DNA of 64,000 nt from Prorocentrum cordatum (Eukaryota > Sar > Dinophyceae > Prorocentrales > Prorocentraceae). The position numbers and the translations under genes were made by a program. Shown in pieces: positions 20,101 to 28,084 of this stretch. Where the stretch lies: positions 900,460 through 964,459 of the forward strand of contig CAUYUJ010016060.1 in the NCBI GenBank assembly GCA_963575745.1. The letters run 5' to 3'. Each line of letters opens with the position of its first letter. Position 1 is the stretch's first letter. The notes under the pieces were generated by a model. That model made no database searches. It was given only the letters and a program-made list of their open reading frames with translations, and had not been told where the DNA came from.

Positions 20101-22050
20101 GCCTTTGCCCGCAAGCATCTTTTGCGAGAGGAGGCTCGCAAAGCAATTATGTCATTAGATGTTAGAGAGCGTCTCAAGGCGGCCAGCCACTCGAGAAAGC
20201 ATGCCGACAAGGTTTTCGTGCCGGGATCCTGGGTTTACGTTTGGCGAAGGCCGAGTCCCGGGTCCGGAGAAGGATCCAGGGCCCGGTGGACAGGACCAGG
20301 AGCCACCGTTTTCCAACAAGGAACCACGGTTTGGGTTGCGATGAGGACTCGACTTTTGAAGTGTTCTGTGGAACAAGTGAGGTTGGCCGCCAGGGATGAG
20401 GCCGACGGGGCTGAGCTTCTCGACTGCTCAGAGCTGGCCAATTTAAGAGACGAGCTTCAGCGCCCGAACGGCAGGGTCGGAGCCGTCGACGTGGAGGGAG
20501 AGGGTCCTCCACCCCCCGAGGCCTGGGACGTCACGGCCGACGTCGCGAGACCCGTTTCCGAACTGCCGCTGGCGACGGCGGAGCCTTTCGCCCAGTCCTC
20601 TCCTCCTGCAGCGCCCGAGGGGACGTTGCCTCAGGGAGACGCGGCCGTTTCTACTGCTCCATCTCCTGCCCACCCTCCCTCTTCTCTCAGATCCATACCG
20701 TCTGTGTCCTCTCTTCCTCCACCTGTTTCAGAGCCTGAGGGGGCCTCCAGGGACGAGGGACCTCGAGCGAGGCCAGCATCTCTTCTTCCCAGTGAGCCAG
20801 GAAGTGAGCCGGCGTCGTCAAGACCCAAGCTGACTCCGTCGGAAGAGCTGCCGAGTCAGGCCGGGCGCGTCCTGTCAGCCGTACGAGAGATAGAGGGAGG
20901 GAGGAATCGATCTTTTGACGACGTCCCACACTGTATCTTAAGGAGGGCTGCGAGTAGTTCCTCGGCCGTACCACCGAGTCAGGAGCCCCCCGGTCTCGAG
21001 AGGGGGAGATCCAGATCTCCACTGAGGGAGGCTCCAGAGTCGGAGGGACAGCCTGAGGACGACCCAGACCTCAGCACCTGGTGCTCTCTTCAGCCCGACG
21101 AGGCCCAAGACGAAATTTTGTGGGAAGAGCTCTGCGGATGGTATCACTGGGACCCCGAGGCCTCCGGAGAGAGTTATCCTAACTACCCTCGTCCTCCTCC
21201 CAAGTCGTCGCTGTCCGATCCTCCTCCCGCCCGCCGAGGAGCCGAAGTCAACCTGAAGGATCTTAGCGAGGAGGAGAGGAGGTTGTTTTCTTTTTCTGAT
21301 ACTAAGGAGTGGACCAGCATTCTGCAGTCGGGAGCTGTCCGAGTCGCGTCGGCCCAAGAGGCCCAGATCATTCGGAGACGCCACCCGGATCGCATTCTCG
21401 GATCAAGAATGGTCAGGAGATTCAAGCCCCAAGAGGGCGTCGGGGCGGCCCCAGAGGCCAAATCAAGATGGTGCGTCCAAGGGCGCCATGACCCGGACGC
21501 CGCGGATCTGCAGATATATGCACCGACGCCGCAGGCCGAGAGTCTAATGTTGACCCTTCAAGCCATAGCGTCGCTCGGGTGGACACTCGAGGTGGCGGAC
21601 GCAAAGAACGCGTTTTGCCAGAGTGATCGTTTAAGGAGGCCGTCTGGAGCTATCTTCTGTGAACCGTGTCACGGGTTGGATCTCGCCCCGGGGGAACTCG
21701 TGGAGTTGGTCGCGCCGGTCTACGGCCTCAATGACGCCCCTCTTGTGTGGCACAGGACCCTCGCGGATTTTCTCGTCTCGGACGGCTTCGAGAAATCACT
21801 TCTGGAGCCTTGTCTTTGGGTGAAGCGTAGTGCGACGGGGTCCCCTCTCTCGATCATCCTCATAGAGGTGGATGATTTGATTCTGGCGTCCGATCCTTCC
21901 GAGCGAGAGGGACTCCGCTCGAGACTGACGGGCCGTTTTAAGTTTGGGAAGTGGAAGGTCGGAGAGTCCGATTTTGCTGGCCGTCATTTGAGGCAGGTCT
22001 CAGGCGGAAAATTCTCGTTGATCAGGAGAAATACATTCTCGAGCAGTTGA
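14158..22050 (+). CDS. Copia Gag-Pol polyprotein (Gag, protease, MTase-like, integrase, RT)
   Basis: 2630 aa from the ATG at 14158, which lies in the LTR; the frame is also open from an ATG at 14065. Domains with residues counted from 14158: Gag-like region about 100-370; zinc knuckle C-X2-C-X4-H-X4-C starting at residue 373 (CSNCGERGHWREDC); retropepsin with DTAAG at 460; a conserved-looking stretch RIHMNPRKNSF; a low-complexity Gly/Arg stretch at about 780-1120 that is probably a shadow of the real frame-2 ORF; methyltransferase-like domain about 1440-1650 with SPPC at 1500-1503; integrase with HHCC finger (H1736) and catalytic D1800, D1858, E1893; RT with D2481 in ADAKNAF and the EVDD box at 2571-2574. 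The frame ends just after the RT palm, and RNase H continues in another frame. It makes element RNA packaging protein and the replication and integration enzymes. Confidence 0.9.
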   Translation: MSSNNGSRSVDEAAEGEQRDVAEASGAAGAVSGFQDGTRNQTDDPTGEQDPTWGRGWWSWRGWSWSDETGWDWECDDWWDSRTALWPVKRDQPSRDFSAPPAWPGMDHLKIYVANLRSWERRTGYAEEARAGRVLETLPIDLQGKFEGVRQDLDHSSGLSRLVSHLELLNGERPGDKEREAHNKAHKGEKLTDYVVRRDQQVATAARYGLTLPDAVLARYLEEGAMLSAQNKINLRTIMGSDKSAAAVKRALLELDVVEKNTLPTPAISTARTYHVGSDEDDDEHGIYGLYEAEFDEDELNVILVALDEQDLDEDEIVQAFGETTAPQRRRTWQESKQLKNAKRLDRDFFDRRRTDGRTKKVARDDFKKRSRCSNCGERGHWREDCRKPFRSKSDRLKAEAQGPKNAKTGSFFFDLVESDPSGTSGTTWATHATFKPDIFAGSERDELTLQNLGDMALVDTAAGQALIGTPNVDRMVEAFAAKGFEVQIVKTGLDKLPPAHGVGGRVTPVGKALVPVSFHNCGVVEFLILPHPCPALLPARFLDYMNAAVDLEANELRVGDSDQKRAVPMTRLPSGHRAISLIGCEPKNFKLDKRIADKFPSFVKKQVSFVETSRSLSDCWIKIGDTTLRRIHMNPRKNSFIPSETDDLPVPPEKLVSCAVMTCQRIDSDPDRDVVESIEFNWREGPLSYETGRWIGYTDFRLQENQDSEGARVSDVWGSSLSRVGPSSSCLGESWESRQTGETTDRKGANPITGATLGSRRLVSSSQLDPIQEPAYYGKGDQGDAYSESLEAQGRPPSSGDQSGLRGREAHVHPGADRRGQRDGAELGHASGSVDRRSTAQYPVRGGGDVGGGDRALLRGQFHSRAGGPGLEEVRHQDAHVPEGVRCHEAVGGGGASGRTAGGADRGPGGLPASSERNLARRQPVREVLQVQEMRQVTVHGSLHHRGDRGEPPAEGPQEEGQAGAADQEGRAGRDGSRRSRTSSSCQVGPGGTRFGSRLRGREPGIGAEAQAQDATDGNGLDVEPREQEVGQRELRSSYGEEGSPCEGSSGAQPGRVGPRAEGTSSEASANSESLRPGDHAADDDRGQGRSEPSNGEHDRGHPGADRGYQGQAGRDGRSLGDPAHQESGHYISNGRLDVQPEPQRETHYMIEERLDAPAVGFACDSNFVSHERQAVSPDASVAESKRKGPEDHPSQDPTGPQRSHLILDESDPGHQGILRKVGPRSPGNWVAWGFEASKARVDRGLGKRPRVSEKIWDLAQGPRVSLEDVSQQMGWVSRELAPEELSAWAVHMALRASGKEAKDPLPMMRRFRVVNRGTGVTILDTLAAQTSFSGTLGVLEGYPRSSLGVTAWEKQVGALESQDHQGLSGLAVTSSFTTSRSPWAFIECKKNPSQETLSSPSVQRHVRQKALQVLRGSGISAGKRRDRKEVVSALEQEGRTICLELFSPPRVSLELERLGYPVSPPIDQDTGWDLRKSEDRRGLWATLRADRPAIVLMSPPCCLFSVAGAREPRIDPEENRRREQEALLYLLICVQVAEYQIHHGGEFWFEHPQSAKSWDTHMLRHLLSRPGVQTVTADQCAFGLSIVPGTLSKKPTNFASNSPEILTACARRCKGDHQHQMLVGGSRTRAAQRYPRELVRAVARGVELAAGRLLMNLSNPASAWTGADYPASAEPVTLDSDSEEELGLPPEDPIDPEEEPTKFPKAPFQEAEGGKRADSRAPSKEAQNEIHKVHVNLGHPRKSEFIRALKIGKVREEIIRWVQDEFKCPQCDSSARPHWRRKAQLPRTYRFNKLVAVDLMYINAFQESIPILNVIDHGSNYQVCTVLRNETASQVWSAFVRTWIRPLGIPELVMSDGGPEFQGAFSRGLEGLGIYQHVCDATSPWQNGRCERHGGIVKQGLLKASSVAVLRDKGELEDLLCEVQAAKNRFTHRGGFSPYQMVFGENPRLPHALLSDDAIDDIGVQDLARGTRDGSSPASAFARKHLLREEARKAIMSLDVRERLKAASHSRKHADKVFVPGSWVYVWRRPSPGSGEGSRARWTGPGATVFQQGTTVWVAMRTRLLKCSVEQVRLAARDEADGAELLDCSELANLRDELQRPNGRVGAVDVEGEGPPPPEAWDVTADVARPVSELPLATAEPFAQSSPPAAPEGTLPQGDAAVSTAPSPAHPPSSLRSIPSVSSLPPPVSEPEGASRDEGPRARPASLLPSEPGSEPASSRPKLTPSEELPSQAGRVLSAVREIEGGRNRSFDDVPHCILRRAASSSSAVPPSQEPPGLERGRSRSPLREAPESEGQPEDDPDLSTWCSLQPDEAQDEILWEELCGWYHWDPEASGESYPNYPRPPPKSSLSDPPPARRGAEVNLKDLSEEERRLFSFSDTKEWTSILQSGAVRVASAQEAQIIRRRHPDRILGSRMVRRFKPQEGVGAAPEAKSRWCVQGRHDPDAADLQIYAPTPQAESLMLTLQAIASLGWTLEVADAKNAFCQSDRLRRPSGAIFCEPCHGLDLAPGELVELVAPVYGLNDAPLVWHRTLADFLVSDGFEKSLLEPCLWVKRSATGSPLSIILIEVDDLILASDPSEREGLRSRLTGRFKFGKWKVGESDFAGRHLRQVSGGKFSLIRRNTFSSS
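14172..14178 (+). other. Candidate primer-binding site
   Basis: TGGTAGC starts two bases after the LTR end. It complements the ...GCUACCA 3' end expected for a eukaryotic initiator tRNA. Similarity beyond seven bases is weak. It lies inside the coding frame if translation starts at 14158. Confidence 0.45.
16334..17521 (+). CDS. Zinc-ribbon ORF overlapping gag-pol in the +1 frame
   Basis: Frame 2 is open from 16334 and has its first ATG at 16490, giving 343 aa to TAG at 17519-17521. It lies wholly inside the longer polyprotein frame. Composition argues that frame 2 is the one under selection: it has acidic and Lys-rich segments, a C-X-H-X16-C-X2-C zinc motif (CQH at about residues 136-138, then CRKC), a charged coiled-coil-like stretch (EEIEENRRQRDLKKKAKQEQ) and a Met/Ile-rich C-terminal helix. 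Over the same bases the polyprotein frame gives only Gly/Arg/Ser-rich sequence. Related C-H-C-C segments occur in dinoflagellate copia polyproteins as far as I recall. It may be fused by frameshifting, or be a separate accessory protein, or reflect two indels. Confidence 0.65.
   Translation, partial: VLPLLVSGSLGSLGRREKRQTGKGPTQSPERLSAQEGSSALASSIPSRSQRTMAKVIKATRTLRALRRKAGRRAAAISPDSEDERLTSIQELTDEDSEMEQNWDMPPDPWTDGALRSIQYEEEEMSEAEIELFYEGSFILVPAVRGWRRFVIKMLMCLRVCAATRLLAVVVPRAGRLEAQIVDQEGCQHPQSAIWHGVNQYARYSKCRKCGKSLSMVRFTIEEIEENRRQRDLKKKAKQEQRIKKDELEEMVPGDRAPLHLARSVPAEPVSGLDYAEGSLGSAPKLRLKMPPTGMAWTLNPASRRSGSASSGAPTARKAVPAKAPPGHSQAEWDLELRGPPPKPAPTQRASDLEIMRQMMIEDRDARNLQMENMIGAIQALTAGIKGRLDETDDH
22006..22014 (+). 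other. -1 frame change between RT and RNase H
   Basis: The bases GGAAAATTC read G-K-F in the polyprotein frame, which then stops at 22050. Stepping back one base after AAA gives G-K-I-L-V-D-Q-E-K-Y, the usual copia continuation. Either one A was lost from a five-A run, or ribosomes slip here, or it is an assembly error. Confidence 0.75.
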
Positions 22051-23189
22051 AGGCCATGAGACTTGATAAGAGTCGCAAAGGCGACTTGCAGGCTCCGTTA
22101 ACTAGTGACGAGATCAAGGGTTACAGAACCATGATCGCGCAGATTCAGTGGCTGGCGAGGGAAACTCGACCCGACGTGGCGGGAGGGGCTTCTCTTCAGT
22201 CGGCGGCGCTCCCGACTCCCACCGTCGAGGACGCCTTGCTGTGTTGTAAGATCGTTCGGCACCTCAAGTCTAGCGCCTCACAGCATATAGCGATCTGGCC
22301 GATCGATCCTCTCACGGTTACGTTCGCCACGATTTCTGACGCCGGGGGGCCAGGATCCGCCCGCCGAGAGGGGGCTCAGGGGGCTTTTCTCGTCGTCGCG
22401 GCGGACGCAGAGATCAGAGGGAATAAGAGAGCTCGAGCTTCGCTTCTTGCCTGGCGATCAAGCCGTCTCAAGAGAGTCGTCTCATCCACCAGTGCCGCAG
22501 AGACCCTGAGTCTCTCGTCAGCGCTCGCAGAGGCGCAGTGGATACAGATTTTGTGGCGTGATTTGTTGTTCGGTGACGTGAGAAAGCCCGATTGGCATCT
22601 TGGTCAGTCTCCTTTTTCGGTCATCCTCAGCTCTCATTGCTCTCTGGCAGAGAGCGCGTCCACGATATCGGTAGTTGACGCGAAGTGCGTCTTTGACACT
22701 CTCAGTAGAAACAGTGCTGGCTCGAGACAAGATAGACGAAGCGCTATCGAACTTGCCGTGGTGAGAGACGCGATGAGTTCCCTCGGATCCCAAATACGAT
22801 GGGTCCCCCACGGCCGCATGGCGGCCGACAGTTTAACTAAGGCCGACCCCTCAAAAGGCAACCTCGCTTTAGCTGATTTGCTTTGCCGCGGAACAATCTG
22901 TCTAGTGGATGAAGATAACCACCTCTCGGAACGTGCGCTGAACTCGTCCCTGAAGGATCGCTCGCGACAAGCTTCCAGGAGGGAACTGGCCCGAGAGGCC
23001 GAGAGCAGGATTCAAGAGTGTGTGACTGGCTTCGGGGGTACCGAGAGTTCGCCCGTGATAGGGAAGGCATCCCAATCCTTGTCTGTCCCACTAAAAGTGG
23101 TCCCGCTGTCGTGTTTCTCCACCCCACCCCCAATGCTCTTTGGTACAGATAGGATTGCTGATGGGTTTGCCACAGCCATTTTGGCTTAG
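22011..23189 (+). CDS. Copia RT tail and RNase H, separate frame
   Basis: 392 codons in frame 3 continuing the polyprotein after the -1 change. It opens with KILVDQEKYILEQL, the conserved copia thumb region, and IQWLARETRPD. RNase H acidic residues are visible in order: Asp at 22338 (ISDAGG), Glu at 22500 (SAAETLSL), Asp at 22677 (VVDAK), Asp at 22827 (AADSLTK). RNase H degrades the RNA strand during reverse transcription. There is no independent start needed if frameshifting occurs; the first ATG in this frame is 21951. The frame ends at TAG 23187-23189 inside the 3' LTR, so the last 27 residues are encoded by the LTR. Confidence 0.9.
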   Translation: MLVDQEKYILEQLKAMRLDKSRKGDLQAPLTSDEIKGYRTMIAQIQWLARETRPDVAGGASLQSAALPTPTVEDALLCCKIVRHLKSSASQHIAIWPIDPLTVTFATISDAGGPGSARREGAQGAFLVVAADAEIRGNKRARASLLAWRSSRLKRVVSSTSAAETLSLSSALAEAQWIQILWRDLLFGDVRKPDWHLGQSPFSVILSSHCSLAESASTISVVDAKCVFDTLSRNSAGSRQDRRSAIELAVVRDAMSSLGSQIRWVPHGRMAADSLTKADPSKGNLALADLLCRGTICLVDEDNHLSERALNSSLKDRSRQASRRELAREAESRIQECVTGFGGTESSPVIGKASQSLSVPLKVVPLSCFSTPPPMLFGTDRIADGFATAILA

Positions 23190-23295
23190 ATGCGTGCACG
23201 CGCGAGGAGCGTGCGTACTGCCCGGGACCTCCGGGGCCGACTGAAAAGATCTCTCTGCATCCCATGTATCCTTGTCGCTCTCATGTCTTCTAACA
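23107..23295 (+). repeat. 3' LTR of the copia element
   Basis: Identical to 13982-14170 over all 189 bases. The sequence just upstream (AAAAGTGGTCCCGC) is only a weak polypurine tract. Confidence 0.93.
23170..23190 (+). promoter_or_regulatory. DinoSL-like motif within the 3' LTR
   Basis: Same 13-base identity (23174-23186) as in the 5' LTR. Here it overlaps the end of the RNase H frame, whose TAG is formed at 23187-23189 where the leader match breaks. Confidence 0.6.
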
Positions 23296-23348
23296 CTCCT
23301 CCTCCTCCTCCTCCTCCTCCTCCTCCTCCTCCTCCTCCTCCTCCTCCT
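23296..23348. repeat. (CCT)n, continuation of the insertion-site array
   Basis: Uninterrupted CCT triplets immediately after the 3' LTR. Confidence 0.95.
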
Positions 23349-23499
23349 GGCGAGAGTTGCCCCGTCGGGGCGCCGTGCCGAGCCGGCGTGTGGGCGGCCC
23401 CGGGCCCTTCGCAGGTGGAACTGCTGCAGTCCGAGCTGCACGTGGGCCGCGGCGTCCTGGCAGGGCACGGGCACGGGCACGAGGCCGCCCCCTGTGGAG

Positions 23500-24003
23500 G
23501 GGGGGGAGGAGAAGAAGGGGGGAGGAGGAGCGAGGAGGGAAAGGAGGAGAAAGGGGGCAGAGGGAGGAGGAGCGAGGAGGAGGGGGGCAGGAGGAGGAGG
23601 AGGAGGAGGAGGAGGACGAGGAGGAAGAGGGGGAGGAGAGGAGGGGAGGAGGAGAGGAGGGGGAGAGAAGGGGGAGGAGGGGAGGAGGAGAGGAGGAGGA
23701 GGAGGAGGAGGAGGAGGAGGAGGAGGAGGAGGAGGACTAACGCCACAGCGTCACGCTCAGGTTGGTCTAGCGTTAAAAAAAAGGGAAGGGGAGGAGGAGG
23801 AGGAGGAGGAGGAGGAGGAGGAGGAGGAGGAGGAGTAAGAAGGAGATGAGAAAGAAGAGGAGGAGGTGAAGGAGAAGGAGGAGGGGGAAGAAGAGTGGGA
23901 GGATGAGGAGGAGGAGGGGGAGGAGAATTCTGAGGAGGAGGACAAGGAGGGAGGAGGGAGATATGGGGGAGGAGGGGGGAATGGGTGGAGGAGGAGGAGG
24001 AGG
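23500..24003 (+). repeat. (AGG)n microsatellite, interrupted
   Basis: Two long AGG tracts separated by about 50 bp of other sequence near 23737-23787, then GAA/GAG-rich sequence. It lies about 150 bp from the CCT tract in the opposite strand sense. Long frames on either strand here are repeat artefacts. Confidence 0.95.
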
Positions 24004-24576
24004 AGACACGACGCGGAGCCAACGTCAACCAGGCGCGACCCCAATGGGATAGTTTCCTGCAAGTAGCTAAGCAAGGGATGACGCAAGTATGCTTGGCGTT
24101 GCCTGGCGTTGCTTGGCATTGGGTCGCGTTTCTTGGCGTTGCTTGGCAGTGTTTGGCAACCGGCCAATGCAGGCAACCCAGGCAAATTGGCAACCGCAGC
24201 ATGGGCATCAGGGGCAACAAGTCAATCAGGGACCAGGTATCGCCTCTGGGGGGCGACGTCGCACCTACTTGTGTTTTTCCCGGAAAGGGCGACGGCCCAG
24301 GGTTATGTTTTAGTAATGTTTCATTGCCTTCGGTGCCGTTTTGGATGCGTGCAGTAAATGACGAGGGAAGGGTGGGTTGGCGGATTGAAATGTGAGGTTG
24401 TCCCGAGCGAAACGTTGGTGTTTGGAATTCCGATCGAGGAAACACAGGGTAAAGAAACCATTTGCGTTTGTTGGGGGCGTCTAGAGCGAAACATGAGTTC
24501 AGTCCGATTGAGTGCCCCTCTCCTGGGGCCCGAAACCTTTGTGTTTGATTTGCCTTCCTGTTAAATTTCCTTAGCG
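24004..24576. other. No gene seen; short TTGGCGTTGC repeat
   Basis: A few ten-base units TTGGCGTTGC lie at about 24092-24160. The remainder has no supported feature. Confidence 0.5.
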
Positions 24577-25395
24577 AGCGCCCCAGACCGGGCCAAGCTT
24601 GAAAACACATGGGTTACGAACGCCCCTGACAGGGACAAACATGTAACCACGTAGGATCCTAACGCCCCAGAGCGGGACAAGCGTGCAACCACATAGGATC
24701 CTAACACCCCAGAGCGGAGCGACCGTGCAAACACCTGGGTTCCTAACGCCCCAGAGAGGGACAAGCGTGAAAACACATGGGTGCCTAACGCCCCAGAGCT
24801 GGACAAGCGTGGAACACACATGAGTTCCCAACGCCCAAGAGCGGGACAAACATGAAAACACATGGTTCCTAACGCGCCAGAGTGGGACGAGCGTGAAAAC
24901 ACATAGTTCCTAATGCCCCAGAGCGGGACAAACGTCGAAACACGTGGGTTTCTAACGTCCCAGAGCGGGGCAAGAGTGAAAACCCGCGGAACAGGCGTAG
25001 AAACATTTGGGCTCCTAACGCCCAAGAGCAGGACAAGTGTGACAACATGGTGGTTCGTGACGCACCAGAGCGGCACATTCGTGACAACGCATGGGTTCAT
25101 AACGTCCCAGAGCGCGACAATCGTGAAGACATATGGTTCCTAACGCCCCAGGGCGGGACAAGCGTGAAACGAATGGTTGTGGGACAAGCGTGAGGGCACA
25201 TGGGCGCCTAATGCCCCAGAGCGGGGCACGCGTGAGAGCACATGGGTTTCTAGCGCCCCAGGGCGGGACAAGTGTGAAAACCCGTGGGCTCTGCCCGTGG
25301 GCTCTGACGCCCGAGAGCGGGACAGGCGTGAAACCATTAGGCTTCGTGATGCCCCACAGCGGGACGAGCGGGAAAACGCGTGGGGCCTGATACCC
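24577..25395 (+). repeat. Tandem array, 42-43 bp unit
   Basis: About 19 units with AACGCCCCAGAGCGGGACAA, then GCGTGAAAACACATGGGTT. Landmarks at 24660, 24702, 24745, 24788, 24829, 24871, 24912 and 24954 give the period. Near 25180-25310 some units are partly duplicated. Confidence 0.92.
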
Positions 25396-25510
25396 CAGGG
25401 CGGGGAACGGCCTCCCAATGGGGTGTCTAACATGGTTGCCCCGAGCTGGAGCCACGTCTTCACGCGTCCATGCCACACAGGGGGGTCTCCAGCATGTTGC
25501 CGTCTGGCTC
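25396..25510 (+). repeat. Stray units of the 63-bp family
   Basis: GTGTCTAACATGGTTGCCCC, GAGCTGGAGCCACGT and GTCCATGCCACAC match the 7862-8775 unit. Confidence 0.6.
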
Positions 25511-25544
25511 TGTGCCTGAGCAACGTGTGAGTGTGTCTCGAGCG

Positions 25545-25940
25545 AGGGCTTCGGAACTGACTCGGACCTCGAGCTGGAGCTGTTCGAGCGCCCCGCGCGT
25601 TTCGATGGCAACCAGCCCGAGCTATGCGTGCAGGCAGCTCGAGCTCAAGATCCAAATCCGTTCGGTCAGGATTCTGACGCCAAGGACGATTGGATCCACA
25701 AAGCAAAAGTGCACGACACAATTCAACGCGGCATGTCCCCTTAGCACGTCCCTTGGCACTTCCTCTGGCAGGTTCCGTGGCGCGTCCCCTGGCACGTCAT
25801 TATGTTGAGCGGCACATCGCAGAGCAGCACGATACAGCTTTGATGTGTTCAGTATGGTCACTGTCAATCGCCCACTTGAGGTGCTACGAAACGTTCCCAC
25901 GCCTCGCATTTCTAAATCCCTTTCCGGGTTCATGGGTCGA
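25545..25940 (+). repeat. Composite dispersed repeat, copy
   Basis: Carries both segment types in the same order as at 8890-10690: CGAGCTGGAGCTGTTCGAGCG, GATCCAAATCCGTTCGGTCAG, then GGCACGTCC-type units and GCAGAGCAGCACGATACAGC. Confidence 0.7.
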
Positions 25941-26035
25941 TCAAATTCACAGGCACGTCAGAGTGAGGGAGCTGAACCGAACGGTCATTCACTGTCGTCC
26001 CTGGGTGCGTGGCTGAAGTGGAATTCCGCGATGTG

Positions 26036-26069
26036 GATTGTTGTTGTTGTTGTTGTTGTTGTGGTTGTT

Positions 26070-26116
<47 letters not shown>

Positions 26117-26123
26117 GGTCATT

Positions 26124-26158
<35 letters not shown>

Positions 26159-26395
26159 GTTTGTTGTTGGTGGTTGGCTGTTGGTTGTTGTTGCTGTTGC
26201 TGTTGCTGTTGTTGCTGCTGTTGTTGTTGATGTTGTTGTTTTTTTGTTGTTGTTATTGTTGTTGTTGCTGTTGTTGTTGTTGTTGTTGCTGTTGTTTGTG
26301 TTGTTGTTGTTGGTGTTGTTGTTGTTATACGTTGTTTGTTGTGTGTTGTTTGTTGTTTGTCATTTGATGTTTGTTGTTTGTTGTTTGTTGTTGTC
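26036..26395 (+). repeat. (TTG)n microsatellite, about 360 bp
   Basis: TTG triplets with CTG, TGG and ATT interruptions. It joins directly to the 11-bp GCGACCCACCC satellite. Confidence 0.95.
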
Positions 26396-26672
26396 GTCGT
26401 CCCACCCGCGACCCGCCCCGCGACCCACCCGCGACCCACCCGCGACCCACCCGCGATCCACCCCGCGACCCACCCTGCGACCCACCCGCGACCCACCCTG
26501 CGACCCACCCGCGACCCACCCGCGACCCACCCCGCGACCAACCCCGCGACACGCTTGCGACCCACCCTGAGACCCCCCAGCGACCCACCCGCGACCCACC
26601 CGCGACCCACCCGCGACCCACCCGCGACGACCCACCCACCCGCGACCCACCCCGCGACCCACCCAAAATTTT
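26396..26672 (+). repeat. 11-bp satellite, unit GCGACCCACCC
   Basis: About 25 units, mostly 11 bp. The reverse complement of the same satellite, again bordered by a TTG-type tract, is at 41405-41662. Confidence 0.93.
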
Positions 26673-27088
26673 CGGCGCTTGCGGCGGGTTTCTTTTGCAT
26701 TCGTTCCAGGTGGAAAAACCTGCGACCCACCACCGCGACCCGCCCGCGACCCACCCGCTACCCACCCCGCGACGCACCCACAATTTTCGGCGCCTGCTTC
26801 GGGCTTCTTTTGCAGTCGTTCCAGGTGGAGAACCTGCGACCCACCCGCGACCCAAACCGCGTTCAGTGTACAAATCATCATTTTCGGCGCCTGCGGCGGA
26901 ATGTTTTTGAATTCCTTCCAGGTGGAGGTGGAGAGCCCGCGACCCACCTGCGACCCAAATTACGTTCATTGAATAGGCCAAAACTTCGGCGCCTGCGGCG
27001 GGTTTCCTTTGGATTCGTTCCAGGTGAAGCACCTGCGACCCAAACGGCATTCACTGTACAAATCAACATTTTCGGCGCCTGCGGCGAG
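26673..27088 (+). repeat. Tandem array, about 100-bp unit, five copies
   Basis: TTTTCGGCGCCTGCGGCGG, then TCGTTCCAGGTGGA, then CCTGCGACCCA recur at about 26676, 26782, 26880, 26980 and 27069. Units end with pieces of the neighbouring 11-bp satellite, so the two arrays probably share an origin. Confidence 0.88.
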
Positions 27089-27298
27089 CTGGAGGAGGAT
27101 GAGGAGGATGATGAGGAGGAGAAGGAGGAGGAGGAGGAAAAGGAGGAAGAGGAGGAAGAGAGGGAGGAGGAGGAGGAGGAGGAGGCGGACGACGACGACG
27201 ACGACGACGACGATTCAATGAGGACGAGGACGCGGACGAGGAGGAGGAGGAGGAGGAGGAGGAGCAGGAGGAGGAGGAGGAGGAGGAGGAGGGCGCCA
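27089..27298 (+). repeat. (AGG)n / (GAC)n microsatellite
   Basis: Purine-rich triplets with a pure GAC run at about 27187-27213. Confidence 0.93.
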
Positions 27299-28080
27299 TC
27301 GACAGGGAAGGTGAGGGACACGAGGTCTGCCGGCTCGACGCCCGCGTCGCCCGCGCCTGCCCCCTCACTCTTGTCCGCAACTGCGGGGCGCTGCGCACGA
27401 ACCCTTTTGGCAAATCCTAGTTCGGGGACGTCCTCTTTGAGGCCGCCAGAGGCCCAGCCGTCAGCGCCCGGGAAGCTTTAAGAAGCAAGTGGCCAGGACG
27501 TGTTAGTCGGGCCGGGGGCTCTGACCGGGTGCCAGGTGTCTGTCATGAGGGGAAGAAACACACAGACACAATGAGTCGTCGATTCCCCAGAAAATATGCA
27601 AAATATGAGCAGTGGGGGGGAAGACAACAACTTATAAAATATGGGAAAATATAAGGGAATCCTGTTATCTGTGTGTATTTATTTGTGTGTCCCAGGGCCC
27701 CTTCAGTTTGGTGAGTTGGACAGTCGGCCAGTGAACGTTGGCTGATGTCTTGTTGCGCCACGACACTGCACGCCACGATTTTGCATGACGCAGCGGGGAC
27801 GGCGAAGCTGCGATTGAGGGCTGCAGTTCTCTGTGGCCTGCCAAAGATCCTGTTCCCGGGCCCTTGAGAGAAAGCAGTTTCATTCGAAGACCCCGATCCG
27901 TCGACCCGGGGGGGGCTCTGTACTCAGATTTCTCGCGCCTTCACTTTCGTCAGCTCATAGGTCTCTGGGCCGTCGGTTCCGTCTGTCGTCCCCAGCCGTT
28001 TGTTCTTCCTAGGAAGGTCGCGGGCCCAGGGCTCTTCCTAGGATGGTAATATGTCCTGGGTGCCAAGTTAAGGTAAGGAT
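27299..28080. other. No gene seen
   Basis: A frame through 27299-27420 gives Cys/Arg-containing peptide ending in TAG, but without splice signals or domain I cannot call an exon. The rest is unremarkable. Confidence 0.45.
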
Positions 28081-28084
28081 GTTT

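Larger units (their letters stand above)
13982..23295 (+). mobile_element. Full-length Ty1/copia LTR retrotransposon, 9.3 kb
   Basis: Two identical 189-bp LTRs enclose a Gag-Pol coding region in copia order (integrase before RT). The flanking base quartet CTCC is the same on both sides, but because the target is a CCT array this cannot be separated from the repeat itself. LTR identity implies a recent insertion. Against that, the reading frame changes three times across the coding region, at least once in a way that looks like a one-base loss. An unusually long central region (zinc-ribbon ORF and methyltransferase-like domain) separates protease from integrase. It could move only if the frame changes are handled in translation. 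Confidence 0.92.

Noticed and set aside
23186-24610. 474-codon minus-strand frame
   Set aside because: It runs through the LTR, (CCT)n and (AGG)n tracts; poly-Pro, poly-Leu and poly-Ser are repeat products.
24577-25395. Regular 42-bp repeats considered as CRISPR
   Set aside because: There are no unique spacers between constant repeats; the whole unit repeats with point differences, and the organism is eukaryotic.
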